A stretch of DNA of 46,524 nt from Yinghuangia soli (GTDB taxonomy: Bacteria; Actinomycetota; Actinomycetes; Streptomycetales; Streptomycetaceae). A program made the position numbers and the translations under genes. This document shows positions 1-9,093 of the stretch, piece by piece; position 1 is the stretch's first letter; every line of letters starts with the position of its first letter. The DNA is taken from the NCBI RefSeq assembly GCF_021502675.1, contig NZ_JAKFHA010000014.1, positions 60,214 through 106,737 of the forward strand, read 5' to 3'. Under the pieces are notes generated by a model. That model was not told where the DNA came from. It did no database searches and worked only from the letters and a program-made list of their open reading frames with translations.

Positions 1-60
1 CGGGGGGTGCGCCGGCGGGCCGCGCCGCGCGGCCCGCCCCGGGGGGGGGGCCCCGGGCCC
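1..60. other. Low-complexity C/G window edge
   Basis: The first 60 bases are almost entirely C and G, with runs of up to about ten G. No gene is supported here. The texture matches the internal stretch near 5466-5582 and the last bases of the window, so low-quality consensus at a contig end is more likely than biology. Confidence 0.6.
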
Positions 61-76
61 TCGGTGCTCACCCCGG

Positions 77-99
77 TCCGCGGCCGGACCGGCCGCGGA
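77..99 (-). terminator. Hairpin downstream of purH
   Basis: Perfect 11-bp inverted repeat (TCCGCGGCCGG at 77-87, its complement at 89-99) with a 1-base centre, so the effective loop is 3-5 nt. It lies about 30 bp past the purH stop on the purH strand. There is no T-tract, as is common for actinobacterial terminators. Confidence 0.45.
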
Positions 100-129
100 T
101 CAGGACCTCCGAGACCGGAGATTCACAGG

Positions 130-1701
130 TCAGTGGAAGAAGTGGCGCGTCCCCGTGAAGTACATGGTGACCCCGGCCGCCTTGGCGGCCTCGACCACCA
201 GCTCGTCGCGCACCGAACCGCCCGGCTGCACCACGGCCTTGACGCCGGCCGCGGTGAGCACCTCCAGGCCGTCCGGGAACGGGAAGAAGGCGTCCGACGC
301 GGCGACCGAGCCGAGCGCCCGCTCGCCGGCCCGCTGCACCGCCAGGCGCGCCGAGTCCACCCGGTTGACCTGGCCCATGCCGACGCCGACGGTCGCGCCG
401 CCGGAGGCCAGCAGGATCGCGTTCGACTTGACCGCGCGCACCGAGCGCCAGGCGAAGACGAGGTCGCGCAGGGTGGCCTCGTCGGCGGCTTCGCCGGTGG
501 CCAGCGTCCAGTTCGCCGGGTCGTCCCCGTCGGCCTGGAAGCGGTCCGGCTGCTGCAGCAGCAGGCCGCCGTCGATCTGCCGGAACTCGGCCGGGGCGGA
601 CGGCGCTTCGGGCGCGCGCAGCACACGGATGTTCTTCTTCGTGGCGAGCGCCTCCAGAGCGCCCTCCTCGTAGTCCGGGGCCACGATGACCTCGGTGAAG
701 ATCTCCGCGACCTGCTCGGCCATCGCCTTGGAGACCGGGCGGTTGACCGCGATGACGCCGCCGAACGCGGAGACCGGGTCGCACTCGTGCGCGAGGCGGT
801 GCGCCTCCGCGACGTCCGCGCCGACCGCGATGCCGCACGGGTTGGCGTGCTTGATGATCGCCACGCAGGGCGCCTCGTGGTCGTACGCGGCGCGGCGGGC
901 CGCGTCGGTGTCCACGTAGTTGTTGTACGACATCTCCTTGCCGTGCAGCTGCTCGGCACCGGCCAGGCCGCCGCCGCCGGGCGCCGCGTAGAGCGCGGCC
1001 GCCTGGTGCGGGTTCTCGCCGTAGCGCAGCACCGCCTGGCGCTCCCGGGCGGAGCCGAGGAAGGCCGGGAACTGCTCGTCGTCGGCGGGCGCGTAGCCGC
1101 TGGAGAACCACGAGGCGACCGCGACGTCGTAGGCGGCGGTGTGCGCGAACGCCTCGCCGGCCAGGCGCTTGCGGGCGGCCAGCTCGAAGCCGCCGTCGGC
1201 AGTCGCCGCGAGCACATCGGCGTACCGGTCCGGGCTGGTGACCACGGCGACCGACGGGTGGTTCTTGGCGGCCGCGCGGACCATCGACGGGCCGCCGATG
1301 TCGATCTGCTCGACGCACTCGTCGGGGGTCGCGCCGGAGGCGACGGTGGCCTCGAACGGGTAGAGGTTGACCACCACCAGGTCGAACGGCGCCACGTCGA
1401 GCTCGGCGAGCTGCGCGCGGTGCGATTCGAGGCGCAGGTCGGCGAGGATGCCCGCGTGCACGCGCGGGTGCAGCGTCTTGACGCGGCCGTCGAGGCACTC
1501 CGGGAAGCCGGTCAGCTCCTCGACCTTGGTCACCGGCACCCCGGCGGCGGCGATCTTCGCCGCGGTGGAGCCGGTCGAGACGAGTTCGACCCCGGCGGCG
1601 TGCAGCCCCTGGGCGAGCTCCTCAAGCCCGGTCTTGTCGTACACGCTGACCAGCGCGCGGCGGATCGGACGCTTGTTCGGGGAGCTCTCGGGGCTGCTCA
1701 T
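130..1701 (-). CDS. purH: Bifunctional AICAR formyltransferase / IMP cyclohydrolase
   Basis: A 523-aa protein catalysing the last two steps of de novo IMP synthesis in the cytoplasm: 10-formyl-THF-dependent formylation of AICAR, then ring closure to IMP. The N-terminal MGS-like IMP cyclohydrolase domain begins at [20 protein letters not shown] (about residues 14-33) and runs to roughly residue 150 ([24 protein letters not shown]). The C-terminal transformylase domain carries [28 protein letters not shown] and the terminal [10 protein letters not shown] and QPGGSVRD motifs. Length matches the family's usual 510-525 aa. The ATG overlaps the purN TGA as ATGA, so the two are very likely translationally coupled in a purN-purH operon. 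Confidence 0.97.
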   Translation of the reverse strand: MSSPESSPNKRPIRRALVSVYDKTGLEELAQGLHAAGVELVSTGSTAAKIAAAGVPVTKVEELTGFPECLDGRVKTLHPRVHAGILADLRLESHRAQLAELDVAPFDLVVVNLYPFEATVASGATPDECVEQIDIGGPSMVRAAAKNHPSVAVVTSPDRYADVLAATADGGFELAARKRLAGEAFAHTAAYDVAVASWFSSGYAPADDEQFPAFLGSARERQAVLRYGENPHQAAALYAAPGGGGLAGAEQLHGKEMSYNNYVDTDAARRAAYDHEAPCVAIIKHANPCGIAVGADVAEAHRLAHECDPVSAFGGVIAVNRPVSKAMAEQVAEIFTEVIVAPDYEEGALEALATKKNIRVLRAPEAPSAPAEFRQIDGGLLLQQPDRFQADGDDPANWTLATGEAADEATLRDLVFAWRSVRAVKSNAILLASGGATVGVGMGQVNRVDSARLAVQRAGERALGSVAASDAFFPFPDGLEVLTAAGVKAVVQPGGSVRDELVVEAAKAAGVTMYFTGTRHFFH

Positions 1702-2342
1702 GATCCGAAGAAGACCTTTCTTCCCTCAATGCGGTATCCCTCGCGGGCGAGGCGGCCCACGATGTCGACGAGCAAAGTGCGCTCGACAGTCTTGATGCGC
1801 TCGTGCAGCGCGTCGCCGCCGTCCGCCGCGTCGGCGTCCTCGACCGCGACCGCGCCCTGCGCGATGATCGGCCCGGTGTCGACGCCCGCGTCGACGAAGT
1901 GGACCGTGCAGCCGGTGATCTTCGCGCCGTACGCGAGCGCGTCGCGCACGCCGTGCGCGCCGGGGAAGGACGGCAGCAGTGCCGGGTGGGTGTTGACGGT
2001 GCGGCCCTCGAAGCGGCCCAGGAACTGCGGCCCGAGGATCTTCATGAAGCCGGCCGAGACCACCAGGTCGGGGTCGTGCGCGGCGACCGCGTCGGCCAGC
2101 GCGCGGTCCCAGTCGGCCCGGTCGGCGTACTCCGACACCCTGACGACGAAGGTCGGCAGCCCGGCCTTCTCGGCCCGGGTCAGGCCAGCGATGTCGCCGC
2201 GGTCCGCGCCGACGGCCACGATCTCGGCGCCGTACGCGGGGTCCTCGGCGGCGTCGAGCAGCGCCTGCAGATTGGTCCCGGAGCCGGAGACGAGTACGAC
2301 GAGCCGCGCGGGCCCGGGGGTGCGCGGGGCGTGAACGGCCAC
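1698..2342 (-). CDS. purN: Phosphoribosylglycinamide formyltransferase (GAR transformylase)
   Basis: A 214-aa cytoplasmic enzyme using 10-formyl-THF to formylate GAR, the third step of purine synthesis. Visible motifs are [18 protein letters not shown] near the N-terminus (phosphate loop), [13 protein letters not shown], the catalytic [15 protein letters not shown] stretch (N117, H119) and [17 protein letters not shown] with the conserved Asp. The open frame extends far upstream, but homology begins just after the GTG at 2340-2342. That start has a GGAAAGAG ribosome-binding site 7 nt upstream, and the usual length of about 200-215 aa supports it. It is first gene of the purN-purH operon. Confidence 0.95.
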   Translation of the reverse strand: MAVHAPRTPGPARLVVLVSGSGTNLQALLDAAEDPAYGAEIVAVGADRGDIAGLTRAEKAGLPTFVVRVSEYADRADWDRALADAVAAHDPDLVVSAGFMKILGPQFLGRFEGRTVNTHPALLPSFPGAHGVRDALAYGAKITGCTVHFVDAGVDTGPIIAQGAVAVEDADAADGGDALHERIKTVERTLLVDIVGRLAREGYRIEGRKVFFGS

Positions 2343-2855
2343 TGCGGGGCTCTTTCCGAACGTGGGGCGCGAACGGTGGATCGGACCGGGGCGCGGCGGC
2401 GCCGCGCGGCTCCTTCTTCTCCCGTCCGGGGATTCCGGCGGGACATACGGGGAACACGCGGGCAGCGCCCGATCGTCAGCAACGATAGCGTCAGGTGGTG
2501 TACGGCACCGAACCCGGGCAGTGCCCCGGACCGGAGCCGGCCCGGCCCGGCGCCGCCGGTTCCGGTGCGGAGCCGCCACCGCCCGGAGCGGCGCGGGTGC
2601 GCACACGTACGATCCGGGGTACGAAACGCGCCCGGTGAGTGGTACACCGGCACGGCTACACCCCCGGGGTTCCGCCCCGGGTCCATGATTCGCATCGGCC
2701 GGCCCGCGGAGGTCCGGCCCGGGGCACGGAGGTTGGGCGCTCTGCTGGACGACGCCAGGCACGGCGACGCGGGAGGCCGCGGGACGCGCGCGCACAAGGC
2801 TTTGGGAGCGGGTGCCCTTTGGGGATCCGGCACGATGAGGGCAGGCGGCAGATAC
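2343..2855. other. Intergenic region between divergent purN and a membrane-protein gene
   Basis: About 510 bp without a supported gene. It should hold the purN promoter (minus) and the promoter for the gene at 2856 (plus). A TATCGT -10-like hexamer on the minus strand near 2485-2490 is the only candidate noticed, and it lacks a convincing -35. No strong hairpin, repeat or RNA motif was recognised. Confidence 0.4.
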
Positions 2856-3602
2856 ATGAGCACGGGCAACGAGACCGACGAGCGGGACCCGTACGCCCCG
2901 CCGCCGGAAGACGCGCCCGACCGCCCGCCGGCCGCCCCGTGGAACCTGCCGGGTTCCGGCGGGGGCCAGGGCTCGGGCGGTTCCGGCTCGGGCGGCTCCG
3001 GGGAGTCCGGGGGTTCGGGCGGCGGCTCCGGCGGCGGTCCGTGGGGCGACCCGCGGTCGAACGACCGGCGGGACCGCGAGCGGGACCGCCGCGACGACGA
3101 GGAGCGCACGCCCGCCGACCCGCGCAAGCGCAACGCGCGGATCGCCCTGTGGCTCGGCGTCTGGGGCCTGTTCTTCGCGCTGTTCTTCTGGGAGGAAGCC
3201 GGGCTCGTGATGGGCATCGCGGCTGCCGTGCTCGGTTTCCGCGCGATGCGCGGCACCACGGCGCCCGAGGTCGGCCCGCGCGTCGAGGAGGGCCCGGGCG
3301 GCACCGCCCGCACGCCGGGCCGCAGCCGCCGGCGCGCGCGTCCCGCACCCGCCTCGGCGGCACCGGGCGCAGCCGCCGCGAACCGCGGCACCCCGCGTCC
3401 CGCGGGCGCGATGGTGGGCCTGGTGACGGGCGCGATCGCGGTGGTCTGGGTGCTGGGCGTGTGGAGCATGCGCTGGGCGAACCAGGACTACTACGACTGC
3501 ATGGACGCGGGCCTGACGAAGGTCGCCCAGGACCAGTGCAAGCAGGAACTGCCCAGCTACCTGCGCGACATCATCGACGAGATCGACCGCACCACGATCT
3601 GA
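2856..3602 (+). CDS. Small membrane protein with Gly/Ser/Pro-rich N-terminus (DUF4190-like)
   Basis: A 248-aa protein starting MSTGNETDERDPYAPPPEDAP. Residues 1-90 are disordered, rich in Pro and in GGSGSGGSGESGG-type repeats, then highly charged. One or two hydrophobic segments follow (around residues 95-128, RIALWLGVWGLFFALFFWEEAGLVMGIAAAVLG), then a basic Ala/Pro linker, and another near residue 190 (AMVGLVTGAIAVVWVLGVW). The last about 45 residues are soluble and contain two cysteines (YYDCMDAGLTKVAQDQC). The layout resembles actinobacterial DUF4190-type integral membrane proteins, but I recognise no function. An alternative in-frame ATG lies at 2835; 2856 was chosen because MSTGNETDERDP looks like a natural N-terminus. 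Confidence 0.75.
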   Translation: MSTGNETDERDPYAPPPEDAPDRPPAAPWNLPGSGGGQGSGGSGSGGSGESGGSGGGSGGGPWGDPRSNDRRDRERDRRDDEERTPADPRKRNARIALWLGVWGLFFALFFWEEAGLVMGIAAAVLGFRAMRGTTAPEVGPRVEEGPGGTARTPGRSRRRARPAPASAAPGAAAANRGTPRPAGAMVGLVTGAIAVVWVLGVWSMRWANQDYYDCMDAGLTKVAQDQCKQELPSYLRDIIDEIDRTTI

Positions 3603-3772
3603 GCGAACTCGGCGGCCGGCCCGGGCTGTCCACGGCAACGCGTCCGAACGACGCGCCGTGGGCAGCCCGTTCCGCGTTCCGCGGGCTTCTGGCGCCACGC
3701 GAACCGGCGTGGCAGATTTCGAACTCCAGTACAGTGCTGGCCGATATCCGACACCGAACGGGGTCACAGACT

Positions 3773-4060
3773 GTGAGCGGATACGAAGTCCAGATACGTC
3801 AACTGCAATCGGCCGCCAAGGCAGCGGACTCCGCTGCGGACCAGGCCAGAGTGGTCAACCCGGGCGACGGCCTGGAGGCGGTCGCGACGGCGATACCGGG
3901 CGGTGACTCGGCTGCGGCAGCGCCGGCCCTGTCCACGGCGTTCGACCAGCGTGCGAAGACGTGGGCCGGCGAGATCGACCGGTGGAGCGAATCGGTCGCC
4001 GCCTCGGCGAAGTCGTACGCGGAGAACGAGGACGCGGCGAAAAGGGCGTTCGGGCCATGA
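3773..4060 (+). CDS. EspC/WXG100-like small alpha-helical protein
   Basis: A 95-aa, Ala-rich, predicted all-helical protein (VSGYEVQIRQLQSAAKAADS...). It ends with helices around FDQRAKTWAGEIDRWSESVAASAKSYAENEDAAKRAF. Size, a Trp pair (W64, W71) and the YAENEDAAKRAF tail resemble the EspC-like / ESX-1 secretion-associated small proteins encoded just upstream of type VII effectors. Its stop overlaps the ATG of the next gene (ATGA at 4057-4060), so the two are coupled and probably act as a pair. The GTG start has only a weak upstream purine run (ACGGGG). Assignment is from architecture and context, not a specific motif. Confidence 0.75.
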   Translation: MSGYEVQIRQLQSAAKAADSAADQARVVNPGDGLEAVATAIPGGDSAAAAPALSTAFDQRAKTWAGEIDRWSESVAASAKSYAENEDAAKRAFGP

Positions 4061-5445
4061 GCATCGGCTACCACGACGTCCGCGCCTGGGACGCGAAGGC
4101 ACTCGACACCGCAGCCAAGAACCTGCGGGGGCGGCGCGACAAGCTCACCGGGCTGCAGGACGAACTCGACGACGCACGGCGCCTGCCCGACTGGAAGGGC
4201 GCCGCAGGCGAGGGGGCCCGCAACTCGCTGGGCACCACGCGGAACAAGGCCGAGATCATGGTCGCCGAACTGTCCGCCGTGGAACGCGCCCTGCAGCACG
4301 CGTCGGACGATGTCACCACCCTCAAGACCCGGGTCGCCAACAACGATTCCCTCGCCGCCACCTACCAGTTCCGGATAGCCGACAACGGCTCGCTGGTGGA
4401 CGACAAGCCCGCCGACCCCCCGCCGACGTCGCGGTACGAGGCGGAGGACCGCGCCGAGACCGCGCGGCACCGGGCCACGATCAAGACGCAGGTGGAGCAG
4501 GAGACCGCGGCGATACTCACCGCGGCGAAGAACATCGACACCGCGCTGGCCCTGGTCATGAAACTGGCGCAGGACAGCAAGATCAGCGACCACGGAGCGA
4601 CCACGCTGGCAGCCGCCGAGAAGGGCGGCGTGCTCGACGCCAAGGTGGCCGAGATGGAGCAGTCGCTGCGCGATGCCGGACTGCTCACCGGGCCGCCTGT
4701 GTCCGGCAAGTACCGGCAGTGGCTCGAGAATGCCGTCAACCGGGGCGTGTCGATCGACACGATCAAGAAGATGGTCTCCGACCACAAGATCAAGCCCGAG
4801 GACTTCGCGATCCTCGACCGGCTGGAAGAGATCCGCGAGGACAAGGACGGCGACGGGATCTACAAGTCGTTCTTCCTGCTGCCGACCGACCTCAGCGGCG
4901 CCGACGCGGCCAAGGCGGTGCAGATGACGTACGTCTTGAACGCGGGCACCGACTACGGCCCCGGCGGCGACTTCGCGCCCACCCCGTACGGATCCGACGA
5001 ACTGCGGCGGATCATCGAGCGGCAGGGCAAGAACGACTGGAGCTACAAGGAAGACGTGTCGTTCGTGCACGGCAACGGCGGCCGGCTGGTGACCACCCCG
5101 AACGGCATGTTGATGGGCCTGGGCGGCAACTTCATCCAGGACCAGTTCAGCCAGAACGGCGGCACCGCCTGGGGCGACATATTCATGCTGAACATCGACG
5201 ACCCGAAGGATCCGGCGCAGCAGCTCCGCGACGTGGCGAAGTCGGGCAGTGCCTGGTACGACGGCGACAAGGGCCCGTACGAGGGCAACTTGGACCTGGA
5301 CCGGCTCCTGCACCACGAAGAGCGCCATTCCCAGCAATGGGCGCGCGAGGGCTACACGAAGTTCCTCGCCTCGTACCTGTGGGAGCAGGCCACCGGCGGA
5401 AACGAGACCGAGGAAGACGCGGGACTCTCCGACGGCGGTTACTAG
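4057..5445 (+). CDS. Probable type VII-secreted protein with C-terminal HEERH zincin-like domain
   Basis: A 462-aa protein. Residues 1-150 form an LXG/WXG-like helical region (MSIGYHDVRAWDAKALDTAA, DWKGAAGEGARNSLG near 45-60, KAEIMVAELSAVERALQHA). Residues 150-260 are a further helical linker. The C-terminal domain holds GLGGNFIQDQFSQNGG and then HEERH at residues 420-424, followed by SQQWAREGYTKFLASYLWEQ. HExxH is the zinc/catalytic motif of zincin metallopeptidases; the third ligand is not obvious. Architecture (helical secretion module plus C-terminal enzyme) and the coupled EspC-like gene upstream suggest a polymorphic toxin or secreted effector. No immunity gene can be read downstream, because the sequence turns into C/G homopolymer after about 5465. 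Confidence 0.7.
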   Translation: MSIGYHDVRAWDAKALDTAAKNLRGRRDKLTGLQDELDDARRLPDWKGAAGEGARNSLGTTRNKAEIMVAELSAVERALQHASDDVTTLKTRVANNDSLAATYQFRIADNGSLVDDKPADPPPTSRYEAEDRAETARHRATIKTQVEQETAAILTAAKNIDTALALVMKLAQDSKISDHGATTLAAAEKGGVLDAKVAEMEQSLRDAGLLTGPPVSGKYRQWLENAVNRGVSIDTIKKMVSDHKIKPEDFAILDRLEEIREDKDGDGIYKSFFLLPTDLSGADAAKAVQMTYVLNAGTDYGPGGDFAPTPYGSDELRRIIERQGKNDWSYKEDVSFVHGNGGRLVTTPNGMLMGLGGNFIQDQFSQNGGTAWGDIFMLNIDDPKDPAQQLRDVAKSGSAWYDGDKGPYEGNLDLDRLLHHEERHSQQWAREGYTKFLASYLWEQATGGNETEEDAGLSDGGY

Positions 5446-5465
5446 ACGGCGAAGCAGGACCCGGT

Positions 5466-5582
5466 GTCCGCCCCCCCCCCCGGCCGGGGCGGGGGGGGGG
5501 CCCCCGGCGGCGTGTCCCCGGCGGCCCCCCCCCCCCCGGGGCCCCCCCCCCCCCCCCCCGGGGGGGGGGCCCCCCCCCCGGG
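5466..5582. other. C/G homopolymer stretch, probably unreliable sequence
   Basis: About 115 bases made almost only of runs of C and G up to about 19 long, immediately after the putative secreted protein and before the DUF6350 stop codon. No sense can be made of it in any frame. It could replace lost sequence such as a terminator or a short downstream gene. It resembles the two ends of the window, pointing to consensus failure at an extreme-GC or hairpin region. Confidence 0.7.
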
Positions 5583-5624
5583 TCCGGCCCGCCGCTGCCG
5601 AGGTGCTTCCCGCCCCGGCGTGCC

Positions 5625-7124
5625 TCAGCGCGTCGCCTGCTCGGGGACCGGGACGGCGACCGTCTCCAGGCAGGCCGCGGCGCGGACTCCGCGCCAGCGC
5701 CACCAGCCCGCCGCCGCGGCGGTCAGCATCGCGGCCACCGCCACCTCCGCGGCCACCGCCCCCGCGGTCGCCGCCACGTGCGGGCCGATGCGGGTCAGGC
5801 GGTTCGCGCCCGCCGCACCGGTCGCCATCCAGGCCGCGACTCCGGCCAGTAGGCCGGTCACCGCACCTGCGCCGGCGGCCGAACCGACCGCCGTCCACAA
5901 CCGTCCGGCCTGGCCGCCGCGCGCCGCGAGCAGACCCGCAGCGATCCCGGCGGCGGCCGGAACGGCAAGTGCGGCCCAGCCATAGGCCGGAGCCGCCGCG
6001 GGGAGCGCACCGAACAGCGGCAGTGCGGGGACCGCGCCGAGAGTCACCTCGGCAGGGGCCACCGTCGTACCGACTCCCACCATGAACCCGGCGCACGAGG
6101 CGTACGCGACGGCGCACATCACCGCGTTGGGCATCAGTGCGACGCAGAGCAGCGCCACCGCCAGTGCGTCCGGTGTCCCGGTGGCGACCCGGTCCAGCAG
6201 CGCGCCCACTTCGCCCGCGTGCACGACCAGCGCCGCGCAGACGATCACCGCACCGCCGGCCGCGAGCACGCACGCCCCGGCTGCTCCGGCGCGCAGCGCC
6301 GTCCGCGCCGGAGCGGCGAACGGGCGGAGGCGGTCCGCCCACTGACGGGGCATCCGGTCCGGCAGCTCGCGGTACGCCCCGGCCCGCAGCGCTCCGTACG
6401 CCGCGAAGACGAGCGCGAACAGCCCGGCCGCCACCGGCGCGCGCTCGCGCACCGGCTGGATCGCGGGCGTGCCGGAGACCACCGCGATCCCGTACGCGAG
6501 CGCCGCGTACACCGCCGTGCAGGCCGCGAGCGCGATGGTGACCGAACGCGCGCCCCCGGCAGGCCCCGGGCGGCCGTCCGCCGCGGCCGCCGCGGCCGCG
6601 CAGCGCCGGCCCGCGCGTACCAGCACGAGGACCAGCAGGACCGTCACCCCGAGCGGCACGATGCCCAGCCGGACCGCGGCGCCGGGCGCCTCGCCCGCGA
6701 CGTCGAGGCCGACGCGCTGCGCCGCGCACCACACTTGCCCGGCGGTGCGCAGGATGTCGCCGGGATCGGTGAAGCCGCCGCCGAACGCGTCCGCGAGCAC
6801 CGCGGCGAGCACCGGCGCGACGGCGATGCCGAGACCGAGGCCCGCGGCGGTCAGGCCGGCAAAGGCTCCGTCGAGCGTCGCGCGGAGGTCCGCGTTGCGC
6901 TCGGCGCGGGCCGGATCGGGGACTTCGCCCGGGATCTCGTCGGGCTCCTCGGCCCGGGCTTCCGGCGAGGCGTCCACGGGGGCCTCGGGCGGGGTCTGGG
7001 ACGCCGCCTCGGGCGAGGCGTCCGAGGCGGCGGCGGCCGGGCCGATGCGGTCGTGCAGCTGCACCGGTTCGGCCGCTGCGGGATGGGCGGGCAGCGCGGG
7101 TACGGGGGTGTCGCTCACGATCAC
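5625..7124 (-). CDS. DUF6350 family multi-pass membrane protein (PerM-like)
   Basis: A 499-aa integral membrane protein. Residues 1-70 are an acidic Ala/Pro/Glu-rich cytoplasmic tail (ASPEAASQTPPEAPVDASPEARAEEPDE), followed by roughly ten to twelve hydrophobic segments from about residue 85 (FAGLTAAGLGLGIAVAPVLAAVLA) to near the C-terminus. The family is conserved next to purN in streptomycetes and is often annotated as cell-division protein PerM, but its function is not established. The GTG at 7122-7124 is taken as start; a second GTG two codons later (VSDTPVPALP) is equally plausible. It is divergent from the sigma-like gene at 7357. In related genomes it usually abuts purN; here about 3 kb of accessory genes lie between. 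Confidence 0.85.
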   Translation of the reverse strand: MIVSDTPVPALPAHPAAAEPVQLHDRIGPAAAASDASPEAASQTPPEAPVDASPEARAEEPDEIPGEVPDPARAERNADLRATLDGAFAGLTAAGLGLGIAVAPVLAAVLADAFGGGFTDPGDILRTAGQVWCAAQRVGLDVAGEAPGAAVRLGIVPLGVTVLLVLVLVRAGRRCAAAAAAADGRPGPAGGARSVTIALAACTAVYAALAYGIAVVSGTPAIQPVRERAPVAAGLFALVFAAYGALRAGAYRELPDRMPRQWADRLRPFAAPARTALRAGAAGACVLAAGGAVIVCAALVVHAGEVGALLDRVATGTPDALAVALLCVALMPNAVMCAVAYASCAGFMVGVGTTVAPAEVTLGAVPALPLFGALPAAAPAYGWAALAVPAAAGIAAGLLAARGGQAGRLWTAVGSAAGAGAVTGLLAGVAAWMATGAAGANRLTRIGPHVAATAGAVAAEVAVAAMLTAAAAGWWRWRGVRAAACLETVAVPVPEQATR

Positions 7125-7356
7125 TCATGCTGCCAACGAATGGGCGATCCGCCCGGTATATGGCCTTCGCTCCGCCCGTGTCGGCCGATTCCCAACGCTA
7201 TTGATCATCTTTGATGCGAAATATTGCATTACTAATCGCCCGATGGGGTATCCGATCGCGCAGGCGGATGCTCCACCCGTCCCGTTCCGCACGGTCCGGC
7301 ACGCGAGCAACCGCACGACGGGACCGGCGGATCGAGAGACGGGGAGTGCGGCAGGC
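7125..7356. promoter_or_regulatory. Divergent promoter region with AT-rich island
   Basis: The 232 bp between two divergent genes contain the most AT-rich stretch seen in this part of the window, about 7195-7245. It includes TTGATCATCTTTGATG and ATGCGAAATATTGCAT, the latter with ATGC/GCAT arms around an AATATT core. This is typical of a promoter or operator zone serving both genes, but no unambiguous -35/-10 pair could be fixed. Confidence 0.45.
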
Positions 7357-9048
7357 ATGGACAACGCGACCTTCGACGCCTTCTACGACAGGACGGCACC
7401 GGACGTCGCCAGACACGTGTACCTGCTGACCGCGAGCCCGCACCGGGCCGCACACGTCACCCACAAGGCGTACGCACGGGCCTACGCGGACTGGGACACC
7501 GTCTCGCAACTGCCGCAGCCGGAGTCGTGGGTGCGGATGGTCGCCGCGGACCTGGCCCTGGACCACCTGCACCGCGCGCAGCACAAGATCGCCGGATGGA
7601 TACCTCCCATCGACCGCATCGCGAAAAAGGTGCGCCGCGATGCCCCGGCCGAGACGGCCGCGGACAAGAAGCCGCCGGTGCCCGCAGCCGAGAACGCTGA
7701 CCCCGCCGAACCCGCCGCGCCGGTCGAGGCCTTCGAGCAGGTCGAGCCGGTCGAGGCGACCCAGCCCGACGAACCGGCCCCGTCCGACGTGCCGGTCCAG
7801 GCCGCCGAAGCCACCGAAGCCACCGACTCCGCCGCCGCACCGACGCCGCAGGCCAAGAAGCCCACCAAGGACAACCGCAGCAAGAAGAAGGGCCGCAAGC
7901 GCCGCGTCGAGCGTCCGGCGGCCGCGAAGGCCGACGGCACCGCCGTGCCGGCCAAGGCGAACGGCACCGCCGTCCCCAAGCTCAGCGCTGCAGCCGCGAC
8001 ACCCCCGGCCGAACCCGCGGACTCCCCCGCCGCAGAGCCCGCCGCGGAGCCGTCCGTCGGCACCGGGCCCGCTCCCGGCTCCGACTCCGAGAACGCCTCC
8101 GCTCCCGCGCCCGCCCCCGCCCCGGACGCCGACGTCCCCGCGGCCGACGCCCCCGCACATTCCGCCGTCCCCGACCTCAGCACCGACAAGGGCGGCGACG
8201 ACCGCATCTGGTCCGCCGACGTCGCGCTCCTGCGCGCACTGCGCCGCCTGCCCGCGCACCGCCGCCGGGTCATCGTGCTGCATCACCACCTCGGGCTGCC
8301 GCCCGAGGAGATCGCCGCGGAGACCGAGGCGACGACCAGTTCGACGGTCGACCGCATCGAGACCGCGAACTACCAGCTCTCCCGCCGGGTCGGCGAGCTC
8401 ACCGGCCCGAATCCGTACGGCCCCGAGGCCCACGAGCGGCTCTCCGAGGTCATGGACGACCTGACCCGGCGCTACCGGCCCCACCTGCACGCCGCATCGA
8501 CCGTGCGGGCCGGGGCGCGGGTGCGCACCGGCGTCCTGGTCGGCCTCGTGGCCGCCGCGGCGGTGGCGCTGGGCGGTTTCGCGATCGCCGAGATGGCCAC
8601 CCCGAGCGAACTCCCGGACAAGCGCGCCGAGGTCCAGGCGTCCATCAAGGCCCGCCAGGAGGCCGGCATCCCGGTGGCCGTCGCCCAGGTCCCGAAGGCG
8701 GAATTCAAGATCGGTCGGACGAAGGCGAAGGCCGCGCAGATCCCGGACGGCCGCCGCGAACTGGTCTATCTGAAGGGCACCACGAACCGCGAAGGCGGCA
8801 CCTTCCTGTCCGTGGACAGCGCACGCGTCGGTCCGGGGACCGAGTCGGTCCCGCCGCTGCGCGACGTCCCGCTGGCGCCCGACGTGCGGATCCGCGGCGA
8901 GGATGCGTTCGGGCTGACCGAGGAAAAGGTCATCGGTGCCAAGGAGTTCCTCGCCAAGGTCGCCGACGGGACGCTGGCCAAGGCGGCGTTCGAATTGAGC
9001 TACAACGACGACGACCAGGTCGACCGCATCACCGAGTACAGGCGCTGA
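7357..9048 (+). CDS. Sigma-70-like protein with long disordered linker and C-terminal membrane anchor
   Basis: A 563-aa protein. Residues 1-85 resemble ECF sigma region 2 (FDAFYDRTAPDVARHVYLLTASPHRAAHVTHKAYARAYADWDTV, then WVRMVAADLALDHLHR). Residues 90-280 are a low-complexity Ala/Pro/Glu/Lys linker. Residues 281-360 match sigma region 4: LRALRRLPAHRRRVIVLHHHLGLPPEEIAAE, then an HTH with STVDRIETANYQLSRRV. A transmembrane helix at about 389-413 (TGVLVGLVAAAAVALGGFAIAEM) is followed by a 150-residue domain expected outside the membrane. Start ATG has GGGGAG about 11 nt upstream. It may be a membrane-tethered transcription factor sensing envelope signals. A linker this long between sigma2 and sigma4 is unusual, so it may not act as a classical sigma factor. 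Confidence 0.8.
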   Translation: MDNATFDAFYDRTAPDVARHVYLLTASPHRAAHVTHKAYARAYADWDTVSQLPQPESWVRMVAADLALDHLHRAQHKIAGWIPPIDRIAKKVRRDAPAETAADKKPPVPAAENADPAEPAAPVEAFEQVEPVEATQPDEPAPSDVPVQAAEATEATDSAAAPTPQAKKPTKDNRSKKKGRKRRVERPAAAKADGTAVPAKANGTAVPKLSAAAATPPAEPADSPAAEPAAEPSVGTGPAPGSDSENASAPAPAPAPDADVPAADAPAHSAVPDLSTDKGGDDRIWSADVALLRALRRLPAHRRRVIVLHHHLGLPPEEIAAETEATTSSTVDRIETANYQLSRRVGELTGPNPYGPEAHERLSEVMDDLTRRYRPHLHAASTVRAGARVRTGVLVGLVAAAAVALGGFAIAEMATPSELPDKRAEVQASIKARQEAGIPVAVAQVPKAEFKIGRTKAKAAQIPDGRRELVYLKGTTNREGGTFLSVDSARVGPGTESVPPLRDVPLAPDVRIRGEDAFGLTEEKVIGAKEFLAKVADGTLAKAAFELSYNDDDQVDRITEYRR

Positions 9049-9093
9049 CGCCTGCGCGGCAGGACCGGCCTCCGGGCCGCGTCGGGCAGGGGC

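Noticed and set aside
7-2334. Long plus-strand open frame opposite purH and purN
   Set aside because: It mirrors the real minus-strand genes; Arg/Ala/Gly-rich composition without motifs is the usual GC-rich antisense artefact.
3799-7128. Very long minus-strand open frame across the toxin-like gene and DUF6350
   Set aside because: It runs through the C/G homopolymer and two real genes in other frames, with no domain and biased composition.
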